The position numbers and the translations under genes were made by a program. A stretch of DNA of 64,000 nucleotides from an uncultured Eubacterium sp. (GTDB lineage Bacteria > Bacillota > Clostridia > Oscillospirales > Acutalibacteraceae), in assembly GCA_910584985.1 (NCBI GenBank), contig CAJUDJ010000001.1, forward strand, positions 62,001 through 126,000. Direction: 5' to 3'. Each line of letters begins with the position of its first letter. Within the stretch, counting starts at the first letter, position 1. This document shows, one piece after another, positions 8,297 to 16,383 of the stretch. The notes beneath the pieces are model-generated. The model did not search any database. It saw only the letters and a program-made list of their open reading frames with translations, and was not told the origin of the DNA.

Positions 8297-9334
8297 ATGA
8301 AAAAAGTATTTGTAGCCAAATCCGGCTTTGAACATTGCTTCTCTCAGTTTTTTATTATGCTGCCGTTCAGCCTGATAATAAGCTGTATTTTATGGACTGT
8401 TTTCAGCAAAAGACTTTTTGTATTCATACTTTCTTTCATAATAATAAACTTAGTATGGTTTATTCGCAACAGCTTTGTTGTGTTTGATAACGGAATTCTG
8501 AAATTCAAAAACTTTGTTGGAATAACCGTTACGATTGATTGCTGTGGCGCTGTATCCCCAAGAATAATCAATCCGGCGGAATTTCTGAAAATAAACAGAA
8601 CTGTAACAAAACAGAATCCGATTTCGGAAAACTGCACCAGCCTTTTTCTGCCGGTTAAAAATGTGATTCTGTTTCAGGATAAACATTATAAAACCATTGC
8701 TGTTTGTGTTTATAAATGCGAAGAACTGCTTTCCTGCATAAAAAATTATGCTTCAGAAAGCGAAACAGAAGAGCCAAGGCTTCAGAGCTACACAGGAAAA
8801 AGAGCGGAAAGATATTTTATTAAAATGCCTTTCAAAAGTCATTTAAAATGTTATTTTAATAATTTTATAATAACAATCCTTTGTCCGGCCGTTGTTTCAG
8901 CCGTTATGGCGTTGGCTTTCGGCAGAATAATCGGCTTTTCTTATTATGGCATATTCTTTTTCATACTGTTTCTGCTGAATATGGCATTCATGTATTTTGA
9001 CACCGTTTCTGTTATTCAGAATAAGATGACTGCCGCAATAAAATTAACATGCTATGCCAAAGAAGCCACACCTGCAATTCTGTATCAGTACATCAAAGAG
9101 GTTCGTTATATTTCTTCTTTTGATGAACAGCGCAGTATTCTGAATACAAGGCAAAATATAATCAAAACGCCCCATCCCGATTCTGTGTGGGAAAATGTAA
9201 TTTATATAGAGCTTGAAAACGGAAATGCAGCGCTTCTATCCGTGCATCAGCACGAAAAACTTTATAAAAATCTAAAACAATATTTGGAAAATAAGGAGAA
9301 TTTTTATGATCAGTGTAACAACACCAACCCTTGA
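8297..9334 (+). CDS. Membrane protein of unknown function, two similar halves
   Basis: About 345 residues, unrecognised. It has two helical pairs (residues about 20-65 and 190-235), each followed by a soluble beta-rich segment (FDNGILKFKNF and ENGNAALLSVHQHEKL), a layout resembling duplicated membrane plus PH-like domains. ATG 8297 avoids the hairpin at 8251-8280, but no good ribosome-binding site precedes it. The 3' end overlaps the YbjQ gene by 29 bases, so the two are translationally linked and belong to the same operon as nfeD and SPFH. Confidence 0.7.
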   Translation: MKKVFVAKSGFEHCFSQFFIMLPFSLIISCILWTVFSKRLFVFILSFIIINLVWFIRNSFVVFDNGILKFKNFVGITVTIDCCGAVSPRIINPAEFLKINRTVTKQNPISENCTSLFLPVKNVILFQDKHYKTIAVCVYKCEELLSCIKNYASESETEEPRLQSYTGKRAERYFIKMPFKSHLKCYFNNFIITILCPAVVSAVMALAFGRIIGFSYYGIFFFILFLLNMAFMYFDTVSVIQNKMTAAIKLTCYAKEATPAILYQYIKEVRYISSFDEQRSILNTRQNIIKTPHPDSVWENVIYIELENGNAALLSVHQHEKLYKNLKQYLENKENFYDQCNNTNP

Positions 9335-9629
9335 AAACGGAAAAATCGTTGAATATAAGGGCATTATCACAGGCGAGATTGTTGCCGGAATTAACTTTAT
9401 TAAGGATTTCGGCGCTTCCATCCGAAACATTGTAGGCGGCAGATCGGCAGGCTATGAGGAAGAACTGATGACTGCCAGAAACGATGCCTTAAGGGAAATG
9501 GAAGCAAAGGCAGCACAGATTGGCGCAAACGCAGTAGTTGGCGTTAAGATTGACTATGAATCATTTGGCAATGCCGGAATGATTATGGTTATTGCCACAG
9601 GCACTGCCGTTGTGGTTCAGAATAAATAA
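9306..9629 (+). CDS. YbjQ/UPF0145 family protein
   Basis: A 107-residue protein with the family core TGEIVAGINFIKDFGASI (residues about 22-39), YEEEL and the GANAVVGVKIDYE strand. The family (Pfam PF01906) is described as putative heavy-metal-binding and forms small oligomeric rings; its physiological role is unknown. AATAAGGAGAAT gives a clear ribosome-binding site. It is last in the operon headed by the putative Mn2+ riboswitch, an association that fits a metal-linked role. Confidence 0.9.
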   Translation: MISVTTPTLENGKIVEYKGIITGEIVAGINFIKDFGASIRNIVGGRSAGYEEELMTARNDALREMEAKAAQIGANAVVGVKIDYESFGNAGMIMVIATGTAVVVQNK

Positions 9630-9638
9630 CCTTATAAC

Positions 9639-9665
9639 AAAAGGAGGGATAGCACCCCTCCTTTT
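9639..9665. terminator. Bidirectional terminator after the YbjQ gene
   Basis: AAAAGGAGGG (9639-9648) pairs with CCCTCCTTTT (9656-9665). It also ends the converging asparaginase gene. Confidence 0.85.
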
Positions 9666-9666
9666 C

Positions 9667-10659
9667 CTATTCTTTCAAAATATCTTCCCCAAGCGATTTA
9701 TTGCATATTTCCTTAAAATCCCTTCCTGCCGAAAGGCAAAGCCACAGCTTGATATATTGTGAAACAAAAGATGCCGGAGGAAGAACCGTAAAACCATATT
9801 CTTCAAACACCTTTGCACTTTCATAGATTTCCCTGTTTTCCGCACCGCAGATATAACAGGGAATATTTTTTTGCCTGCATTCCTCTGCAAACTGCTTAAA
9901 ACGGTTATCCCCCGTGCAGATTGTGCCGGAATGATAGGTTTTTATCAGAGCAGCCCTGCTGCTTTCATTCATATGCGGATATTCACAGCCAACATATGTC
10001 TGAATAACCTGAATTTTATTGCTGTATTCCGAAAGCTTTATGTTGCCAAAAGGGATAATTTCATCATCTGCTGCTCCGTAATCGGGATTTTTAATAAAAG
10101 TATCACCCACATAGCTGCCGTAATACAAATTTTTAATACTGAACAAATCATCTGAAAGCGCGTTATGCTGCAAAAGTCTTGATGCACGGTGAATATAAAC
10201 CTTTCCATCGCTGTTTTTATACGGCACAAAAACACCTTTTCCAAATCCGCCCTTTATAAAATCCACAGCTGCGGAAAAATTATCCACTCCGTTTGCTCTG
10301 CTGTCTTTCAGCACATAATTGCTTGAAACCAGCATAACAGGTATATTTCTGCTTCCCAGCGCATACGATAAAGCTGCGGCAGAATACTGCAGGGTATCTG
10401 TTCCGTGCGTAACAATAATACCGCTGTAATCTTTATGGATTTTACTGCAAACGGCAGAAATCAGCTTTGAAAGTGTCAGCCCTGTATTATTCTCGCTGAG
10501 CGCATAATACGGTTCTGCCGTTTCAAACTCAACAGATGCATCTGATTTATCAGAGTATATTTTAAGCAGAAGCTTTTCATTTTTCTTATCAGGCGAAATC
10601 ATTTCACCGTTTACGGAACAGCCAATCGTTCCGCCTGTAAACAGAACAAGAATTTTCAT
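9667..10659 (-). CDS. ansA: L-asparaginase, type I (cytoplasmic)
   Basis: 330 residues without a signal peptide, hydrolysing asparagine to aspartate and ammonia. The two catalytic signatures are present: TGGTIG near the N-terminus (residues 8-13, nucleophile threonine T11) and HGTDT (85-89). The length and the second half fit the type I group with an allosteric C-terminal domain. The start has GGTGATTCA before it. It is a single-gene unit divergent from ylmH. Confidence 0.92.
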   Translation of the reverse strand: MKILVLFTGGTIGCSVNGEMISPDKKNEKLLLKIYSDKSDASVEFETAEPYYALSENNTGLTLSKLISAVCSKIHKDYSGIIVTHGTDTLQYSAAALSYALGSRNIPVMLVSSNYVLKDSRANGVDNFSAAVDFIKGGFGKGVFVPYKNSDGKVYIHRASRLLQHNALSDDLFSIKNLYYGSYVGDTFIKNPDYGAADDEIIPFGNIKLSEYSNKIQVIQTYVGCEYPHMNESSRAALIKTYHSGTICTGDNRFKQFAEECRQKNIPCYICGAENREIYESAKVFEEYGFTVLPPASFVSQYIKLWLCLSAGRDFKEICNKSLGEDILKE

Positions 10660-10691
10660 TGAATCACCAAATAGATTATATACTGTTCTTC

Positions 10692-10720
10692 TTGAAAAAA
10701 CAATCCGATTATACTAAAAT
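10692..10720 (+). promoter_or_regulatory. Promoter abutting the ylmH start codon
   Basis: TTGAAA (10692-10697) and TAAAAT (10715-10720) with a 17-base spacer. The expected transcription start coincides with the ATG at 10727, and no ribosome-binding site is present. Confidence 0.6.
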
Positions 10721-10726
10721 ATAGCT

Positions 10727-11455
10727 ATGGATATTTTGGAAAAAAGATTTGCAGAGCTTGCAGACAGGGCTGAAAACAGATTTTATACCACATTTTCCGA
10801 CTTTCTGAATCTGGAAGAGGAAAATGTGCTTGGTTCTTTACATTTTAATATTGAATACCGCCTGTTCGGCGGATATGATGGTGCGGAAAGATGCATTGCC
10901 GCTTTCGGATATGATATTGCCGATAAGGATTATCCGATAGCCATTATCAAAGCCGAACCTGTTTCGCCGAAGTTTGCCGATGCACTTTCACACAGAGATT
11001 TCCTCGGTTCTCTTATGGGGCTTGGCATTAAAAGAGAGGTGCTTGGCGATATTATTATTGCCGATAACGCGGGATATATATTCTGCCTGCATACGATTGC
11101 AGACTATATTTTGCAAAACCTTGGCAAAATAAAGCATACCATTGTAAAATGCAGCCTTGTTGATGATCTGCCCGAAGCAGCCGTAAAAAAGCCCGAGGAA
11201 CAGCAGCTGATTGCTGCTTCCGAACGGCTGGATGTTATCGTTTCAGCAGTATATAATCTTTCACGCAGTGCCGTTAAGGAATTATTTACTGCAAGACGAG
11301 TCTATGTAAACAGCAGACTCTGCGAAAATTTCTCTTATAATCCGAAACAGAAGGATATGATTTCCGTTCGCGGAAAAGGCAGGTTTATTTATAGCGGTAT
11401 TCTCGGAAGCACAAAGAAAAACAGGCTTGTTATTTCTGTTGAAATCTATAAATAA
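10727..11455 (+). CDS. ylmH: YlmH family S4-domain RNA-binding protein
   Basis: 242 residues. The N-terminal two thirds match the YlmH RNP-like region (FGGYDGAERCIAAFGYD at about 48-64), and residues about 170-240 form an S4 RNA-binding domain (RLDVIVSAVYNLSRSAV). The Bacillus homologue has been linked to rescue of stalled 50S subunits in ribosome quality control. Here it stands alone rather than in the ylm/division cluster. No Shine-Dalgarno precedes the ATG, and the promoter is so close that the mRNA may be leaderless. Confidence 0.88.
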   Translation: MDILEKRFAELADRAENRFYTTFSDFLNLEEENVLGSLHFNIEYRLFGGYDGAERCIAAFGYDIADKDYPIAIIKAEPVSPKFADALSHRDFLGSLMGLGIKREVLGDIIIADNAGYIFCLHTIADYILQNLGKIKHTIVKCSLVDDLPEAAVKKPEEQQLIAASERLDVIVSAVYNLSRSAVKELFTARRVYVNSRLCENFSYNPKQKDMISVRGKGRFIYSGILGSTKKNRLVISVEIYK

Positions 11456-11465
11456 AATATCGTTT

Positions 11466-11562
11466 AATCATTTTGTAAAATGATATTAAATGCCGTTATC
11501 TTGGCAGGATGTTTCTCTCTTTTTCTCAAAAAAACGTATTGTCTCCCTGGCAGTGGAATTTT
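11466..11562. repeat. Dispersed intergenic stem-loop repeat, copy A
   Basis: Begins with the palindrome ATCATTTTGTAAAATGAT, continues through GCCGTTATCTTGGCAGGATG and CTCTCTTTTTCTCAAAAAAA, and ends at GGCAGTGGAATTTTC. The same ordered blocks recur at 34889-34965 and 49714-49812. There is no coding content. Confidence 0.7.
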
Positions 11563-11594
11563 CTGTCCTCTTATTAAAGAATACATAAAAAATC

Positions 11595-11616
11595 AGCGGT
11601 CGGGTTTCCGACCGCT
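11595..11616. terminator. Terminator of the butyrate operon
   Basis: Perfect 9-bp stem AGCGGTCGG (11595-11603), GTTT loop, CCGACCGCT (11608-11616). On the minus strand it is followed by GATTTTTTAT, just after etfA. Confidence 0.88.
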
Positions 11617-11637
11617 TCATTTTTTATGTAAGCTGAA

Positions 11638-12684
11638 TTATTTAACCTGTGCTTTAATTGCTTCTGTAAGCATAGGAACAATCTTGTTCAGATCGCCAAC
11701 GATGCCGTAATCCGCAACATCAAAGATAGGAGCGGTTTCATCCTTATTGATAGCGATAATGATATCGGATTCCTCCATACCTGCCGTGTGCTGAATAGCA
11801 CCGCTGATACCGATTGCAAAATACACATTCGGACGAACGGTTTTACCTGTCTGGCCTACCTGCAGATCCTTCGGAAACCAGCCGTTATCAACAACAGCTC
11901 TTGAGCAGGATACTGTAGCATCCAGTGCTTCTGCAAGATCCTCAAGAAGCTTGAAGTTTTCCTTGCTGCCAACACCGCGACCGCCGGAAACAAGAATTTT
12001 TGCTTCCTGAATATCAACGGCTGCTGCAACTTCCTTAACAACATCAAGAATTTCAACATAGCAGTTATTTTCTTCAAGTGCAGGATTGAATTCAATGATG
12101 TTTGCCTTTGCGCCTTCGATTTTTTCAATCTTCTGCATAACACCAGGACGAACGGTTGCCATCTGTGGACGGTTATCCGGGCAGGCAATCGTAGCAATGG
12201 TGTTTCCGCCGAATGCAGGGCGGGTCATAAGAAGCTGATTGTGCTTCTGCTCTCTGTTCGGAAGCGGATTAAGCGGAAAATCTCCGATTTCAAGCACGGT
12301 GCAGTCTGCTGTAAGACCTGTGCCTACTCTTGCAGATACACGCGGGCCCAAATCTCTGCCGATAGCGGTTGCGCCCACAAGCATAATTTCAGGCTTGTAT
12401 TCATTGATAACTGCTGTAAGTGCCTGTGTGTAAGGCTCTGTTCTGTAAACCTCAAGCACAGGGCTGTCAACAACGATAACCTTATCTGCGCCGTATTCAG
12501 CAAGTGAATCGGCAAGAGTTTTAACACCGCTGCCAAGAAGAACAGCCGTAACATCCGTGTTCAGATCAGCAGCCAAATCCCTTGCTTTTCCAAGCAGTTC
12601 ATAAGCAATCGGGCTGATTTCGTTATCTACCTGCTGAGCGAAAATGTAAACGCCTTTATACTGTTCGATATTTTCTGTAATCAT
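11638..12684 (-). CDS. etfA: Electron transfer flavoprotein, alpha subunit
   Basis: 348 residues, the last gene of the butyrate operon. It has the N-terminal adenine-binding-like domain and a C-terminal FAD domain with SGGRGVGSKENF (about 233-244), HTAGMEESDIIIAINKD near the end and VGDLNKIVP at the C-terminus. With EtfB and Bcd it forms a complex that in clostridia bifurcates electrons from NADH to crotonyl-CoA and ferredoxin. Bifurcation here is inferred from the gene arrangement. GAGGAGGGG precedes the start. Confidence 0.96.
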   Translation of the reverse strand: MITENIEQYKGVYIFAQQVDNEISPIAYELLGKARDLAADLNTDVTAVLLGSGVKTLADSLAEYGADKVIVVDSPVLEVYRTEPYTQALTAVINEYKPEIMLVGATAIGRDLGPRVSARVGTGLTADCTVLEIGDFPLNPLPNREQKHNQLLMTRPAFGGNTIATIACPDNRPQMATVRPGVMQKIEKIEGAKANIIEFNPALEENNCYVEILDVVKEVAAAVDIQEAKILVSGGRGVGSKENFKLLEDLAEALDATVSCSRAVVDNGWFPKDLQVGQTGKTVRPNVYFAIGISGAIQHTAGMEESDIIIAINKDETAPIFDVADYGIVGDLNKIVPMLTEAIKAQVK

Positions 12685-12698
12685 TACTTTTCCCCTCC

Positions 12699-13484
12699 TC
12701 AGATAATATGCTTTTCAACAAGCTTATTTAAAATATATTCTGCTGCTTCTTTCGGTGAATCAGGTGTAACCGTTTCGCCGGCACCCTTTCTTACCTTGTC
12801 GGAAGCCTTTGCAATTTTTGTCGGTGAGCCGTTAAGGCCGATATTTGAATCGTCAACATCCTTAAGGTCAGCTCTGCCCCAAACCGTGATTTCCTTTTTA
12901 TAAGCATCAAAAATGCCGCCCGGAGTCATATATCTCGGCTCATTAAGTTCAGAAAGCGCAGTAATTGCGCAAGGCATTTTTGCCTTAAGCATATGGTATC
13001 TGTCGTCAAACTGACGCTTAACGATAACGCTGTCGCCCTCTACCTTAATATCTTCAGCATAGGAGATAACCGGAAGACCGAGATGCTCTGCAATCTGAGG
13101 ACCAACCTGTGCGGTATCACCGTCAATTGCCTGACGGCCTGTGATGATTATATCATAATCAATATTGCGAAGTGCACCTGCAATCGTTGTTGATGTTGCC
13201 CATGTATCTGCACCGCCGAGCACTCTGTCTGTAACAAGAATGCCGTTGTCTGCACCCATAGCCATTGCTTCGCGAAGCACCTCTTCAGCCTTCGGAAGAC
13301 CCATGGTAAGTGCTGTAACCTCTGCGCCGAATTCGTCCTTAAGGCGAAGTGCAGCCTCAAGACCTGCTTTATCGTCAGGATTCATAATTGTGAGCATTGC
13401 TGCTCTGTTCAAAGTACCGTCAGGGTTAAACTGAACGCCGCCCTTTGTATCCGGAACCTGCTTAATACAAACTACAATCTTCAT
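12699..13484 (-). CDS. etfB: Electron transfer flavoprotein, beta subunit
   Basis: 261 residues. Begins MKIVVCIKQVPDTK and carries the ETF-beta signature region (about residues 120-170: ITGRQAIDGDTAQVGPQIAE, where the flavin is bound). It partners EtfA, encoded 14 bases downstream, and Bcd, encoded 14 bases upstream. The tight spacing shows one transcript and stoichiometric production. Confidence 0.96.
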   Translation of the reverse strand: MKIVVCIKQVPDTKGGVQFNPDGTLNRAAMLTIMNPDDKAGLEAALRLKDEFGAEVTALTMGLPKAEEVLREAMAMGADNGILVTDRVLGGADTWATSTTIAGALRNIDYDIIITGRQAIDGDTAQVGPQIAEHLGLPVISYAEDIKVEGDSVIVKRQFDDRYHMLKAKMPCAITALSELNEPRYMTPGGIFDAYKKEITVWGRADLKDVDDSNIGLNGSPTKIAKASDKVRKGAGETVTPDSPKEAAEYILNKLVEKHII

Positions 13485-13498
13485 TCTTATAACCCTCC

Positions 13499-14653
13499 TT
13501 ACCTGAGCAAATCGCCGCTGATAACCATACGCTGTACTTCGGAAGTACCCTCGTAGATTTCAGTGATCTTCGCATCGCGCATCATACGCTCAACTTCATA
13601 TTCACGGATATAGCCGTAGCCGCCGAGAAGTTGAACACATTTTGTTGTAACATCCATAGCTGTTTCTGCAGCAAAAAGCTTGGCCTTTGCAGCTTCAACA
13701 GAATAAACCTTCTGTGTAGCCTTTGCCATTGCTGCCTTGTAAACAAGAAGCTTTGCAGCCTCAATTTTAGCTGCCATATCTGCGAGCTGGAACTGTGTGT
13801 TCTGGAAAGCGGAAATGGATCTGCCGAACTGCTTTCTTTCCTTAACATATTCAACTGTTCTGTCAAGCGCACCCTCTGCAATTCCGAGAGCCTGTGAAGC
13901 AATACCGATACGGCCGCCGTCAAGTGTATGCATAGCAATCGGGAAGCCCTTGCCCTGCGGGCCTAAAATATTTTCCTTCGGAATTCTGCAATCCTGGAAA
14001 ATAAGTTCATAGGTAGCTGAACCGCGGATACCCATTTTCTTTTCCTTTGTGCCGAAAATGAAACCCGGAGCTGTTTTTGGAACGATAAATGCAGAGAACA
14101 ACTTCTTCTTTCTGCCGCGCTTATCCTCAACAATATCTGTTATTGCAATAACAATATAAATATCTGCTTCCTTACCGTTGGTAATAAAGCATTTTGAGCC
14201 GTTGAGCACCCATTCATCACCATCAAGCACTGCCTTTGTCTGCGCACCCTGCGCATCTGTGCCCGCACCCGGCTCTGTAAGCGCAAATGCACCAAGCATT
14301 TCACCCTTTGCAAGCGGAACAAGGAATTTCTGCTTCTGCTCTTCTGTGCCGTATGTAAGAATTGGATCACAGCAGAGTGATGTGTGTGCAGAAACAACAA
14401 CACCTGTTGTTGCACAAACCTTGGAGAGCTCTTCAACGCACATTACATATGTAAGCGGATCGCAGCCCTGACCGCCGTATTCCTTCGGAACAGGAATGCC
14501 CATAAAGCCGATTTTCTGCATTTTTGTTACGGTTTCACGGGGGAATTTCTCTGTTTCATCTGTTTCAATAGCAAGCGGCTTAACTTCGTTTTCTGCAAAG
14601 TCGCTGAAAAGCTTTCTTGCCATTTCATGTTCTTTACTGAATGTAAAATCCAT
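13499..14653 (-). CDS. bcd: Butyryl-CoA dehydrogenase (acyl-CoA dehydrogenase family)
   Basis: 384 residues with the three-domain acyl-CoA dehydrogenase layout. FALTEPGAGTDAQ (about 124-136) and the C-terminal YEGTSEVQR carry the FAD/substrate motifs, the latter with catalytic Glu 368. It reduces crotonyl-CoA to butyryl-CoA with electrons supplied by EtfAB. The neighbours crt, hbd, thl and etf define its role; short-chain specificity itself is inferred. GGAGG precedes the ATG. Confidence 0.95.
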   Translation of the reverse strand: MDFTFSKEHEMARKLFSDFAENEVKPLAIETDETEKFPRETVTKMQKIGFMGIPVPKEYGGQGCDPLTYVMCVEELSKVCATTGVVVSAHTSLCCDPILTYGTEEQKQKFLVPLAKGEMLGAFALTEPGAGTDAQGAQTKAVLDGDEWVLNGSKCFITNGKEADIYIVIAITDIVEDKRGRKKKLFSAFIVPKTAPGFIFGTKEKKMGIRGSATYELIFQDCRIPKENILGPQGKGFPIAMHTLDGGRIGIASQALGIAEGALDRTVEYVKERKQFGRSISAFQNTQFQLADMAAKIEAAKLLVYKAAMAKATQKVYSVEAAKAKLFAAETAMDVTTKCVQLLGGYGYIREYEVERMMRDAKITEIYEGTSEVQRMVISGDLLR

Positions 14654-14678
14654 TATATATATCCTCCATTAACAGTGT

Positions 14679-14709
14679 TACAGGCTTCCGCCAAAGGCAG
14701 AGGCCTGTA
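14679..14709 (-). other. Intercistronic hairpin between hbd and bcd
   Basis: TACAGGCTTCCGCC (14679-14692) and GGCAGAGGCCTGTA (14696-14709) form a strong stem with an AAA loop in the only long gap (68 bases) of the operon. No clean T tract follows on the coding strand, so partial attenuation or mRNA processing is likelier than full termination. Confidence 0.65.
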
Positions 14710-14721
14710 AAAATATATTCA

Positions 14722-15561
14722 TTACTTGCGGTAATCGTAGAAGCCGATGCCTGTTTTGCGTCCAAGCTTGCCTGCACGAACCATCTTCTTAAGAAGGGTG
14801 GCAGGGCGGTACTTCGGATCGCCTGTTTCTGCATAAATAACTTCCATTATTGCAAGAACAATATCAAGACCTATGTAATCGCCAAGCTCAAGCGGGCCCA
14901 TAGGATGATTTGCACCAAGCTTCATAGCGGTGTCAATATCCTCTGCGCTTGCAATGCCCATTTCAAGAACCGTAATGCCTTCGTTTACAAGCGGAATCAG
15001 AATTCTGTTTACAACAAATCCGGGAGCTTCCTTAACCTCAACCGGAACTTTGCCAATTTCTTCTGAAATTGCCTTAACCTTAGCAACCATATCATCCGGT
15101 GTGTTTGCGCCTGCAATAACCTCAACAAGCTTCATAACAGGAGCCGGATTGAAGAAATGCATGCCGATAAGCGGTCTGTCAAGACCTGCACCGATTTCTG
15201 TAATGGAAAGAGAGGAAGTGTTCGTTGCAAACATGCATTCCGGCTTAACAATAGCCTGTAATTCCTTAAATGTCTGCTTCTTAACATCCATAACCTCAAG
15301 AGCTGCTTCAATAACAAGATCGCAGTCTGTGCAGATGTCTTTCACGCCTGTTGTGATTTTAGCAAGAATTGCATCAGCCTTAGCCTGATCCATCTTTCCC
15401 TTTGCTACTCTTTTTTCAAAACCCTTTGCAATTTTGTTTTTGCCGTTTGCAGCAAATTCTTCATTAATATCGCAAAGAACAACCTCATAACCGTCTACCT
15501 GTGCAAAAGCCTGTGCAATACCGCTGCCCATTGTGCCTGCACCAATAATACCAACTTTCAT
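14722..15561 (-). CDS. hbd: 3-hydroxybutyryl-CoA dehydrogenase
   Basis: 279 residues, the usual length. The N-terminal Rossmann motif GAGTMGSGIAQAF (7-19) binds NAD(P)H. MHFFNPAPVMKLVEV carries the catalytic His and Asn region, and the C-terminal helical dimer domain ends in KTGIGFYDY. It reduces acetoacetyl-CoA to 3-hydroxybutyryl-CoA between Thl and Crt. Confidence 0.97.
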   Translation of the reverse strand: MKVGIIGAGTMGSGIAQAFAQVDGYEVVLCDINEEFAANGKNKIAKGFEKRVAKGKMDQAKADAILAKITTGVKDICTDCDLVIEAALEVMDVKKQTFKELQAIVKPECMFATNTSSLSITEIGAGLDRPLIGMHFFNPAPVMKLVEVIAGANTPDDMVAKVKAISEEIGKVPVEVKEAPGFVVNRILIPLVNEGITVLEMGIASAEDIDTAMKLGANHPMGPLELGDYIGLDIVLAIMEVIYAETGDPKYRPATLLKKMVRAGKLGRKTGIGFYDYRK

Positions 15562-15579
15562 TGTGATTACCTCCGTAAA

Positions 15580-16365
15580 TTATTTATTCTGGAAAGGCTC
15601 TTTAACCTTGTCCTTATTTCTGTCAAGGAAGAAAGCCATACCGTATTTCTGATCCTCTGATTCAAAGCAGTCGCCGAAGAGCTTTTCTTCAATAACAAGT
15701 GCTTCATCAATATCAACCTGCAGGCCGTCATTGATGGCCTTTTTGCAGTTGCGAACAGCAATCGGCGCATTTGAAGCAATGATGGAAGCCATCTTCTTTG
15801 CTGCACCCATAAGCTCTTCAAGCGGATAAACAGCGTTCACAAGTCCTATACGAAGTGCTTCTGCTGCCTTGATGTTTCTTCCGGTATAAATAAGCTGCTT
15901 TGCCATGCCGACACCGATTGTTCTGGCAAGGCGCTGTGTGCCGCCGAAGCCCGGTGTGATTCCGAGGCCAACCTCAGGCTGACCGAAAACAGCATTTTCG
16001 GAACAGATTCTGATATCGCATGCCATGGAAATTTCACAACCGCCGCCAAGTGCAAAACCGTTGATTGCTGCAATAACAGGAATCGGAAGTGTTTCAATTT
16101 TTCTGAAAACATCATTTCCCTTTTTGCCGAAGGCTTCACCCTCTGCCTTTGTAAGCGTGCTCATCTCTGCAATATCTGCGCCGGCAACAAAGGATTTTTC
16201 ACCTGCACCCGTAATGATAAGCGCACGGACTGTATCTGTATCCACAGCATCAAGTGCTTCATTAATTTCATCAAGCACTGCGCTGTTTAAAGCATTAAGT
16301 GCCTTGGGGCGGTTGATAGTTAAAACGGCAACAGCACCCTCAGCCTCATAATTAATAAATTCCAT
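15580..16365 (-). CDS. crt: 3-hydroxybutyryl-CoA dehydratase (crotonase)
   Basis: 261 residues of the enoyl-CoA hydratase fold. AGADIAEM (about 61-68) and ALGGGCEISMACD (about 104-116) form the oxyanion hole and carry the first active-site Glu; the second Glu sits around PEVGLGITPGFGGTQR (about 130-145). It dehydrates 3-hydroxybutyryl-CoA to crotonyl-CoA. The position between thl and hbd in the operon makes the substrate assignment firm. Confidence 0.96.
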   Translation of the reverse strand: MEFINYEAEGAVAVLTINRPKALNALNSAVLDEINEALDAVDTDTVRALIITGAGEKSFVAGADIAEMSTLTKAEGEAFGKKGNDVFRKIETLPIPVIAAINGFALGGGCEISMACDIRICSENAVFGQPEVGLGITPGFGGTQRLARTIGVGMAKQLIYTGRNIKAAEALRIGLVNAVYPLEELMGAAKKMASIIASNAPIAVRNCKKAINDGLQVDIDEALVIEEKLFGDCFESEDQKYGMAFFLDRNKDKVKEPFQNK

Positions 16366-16383
16366 TCTGTATTACCTCAAAAA

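Noticed and set aside
11480..11710. Open frame of 76 codons between ylmH and etfA on the plus strand
   Set aside because: It runs through the dispersed repeat and across the etfA terminator into the etfA 3' end, has no ribosome-binding site and no family resemblance.
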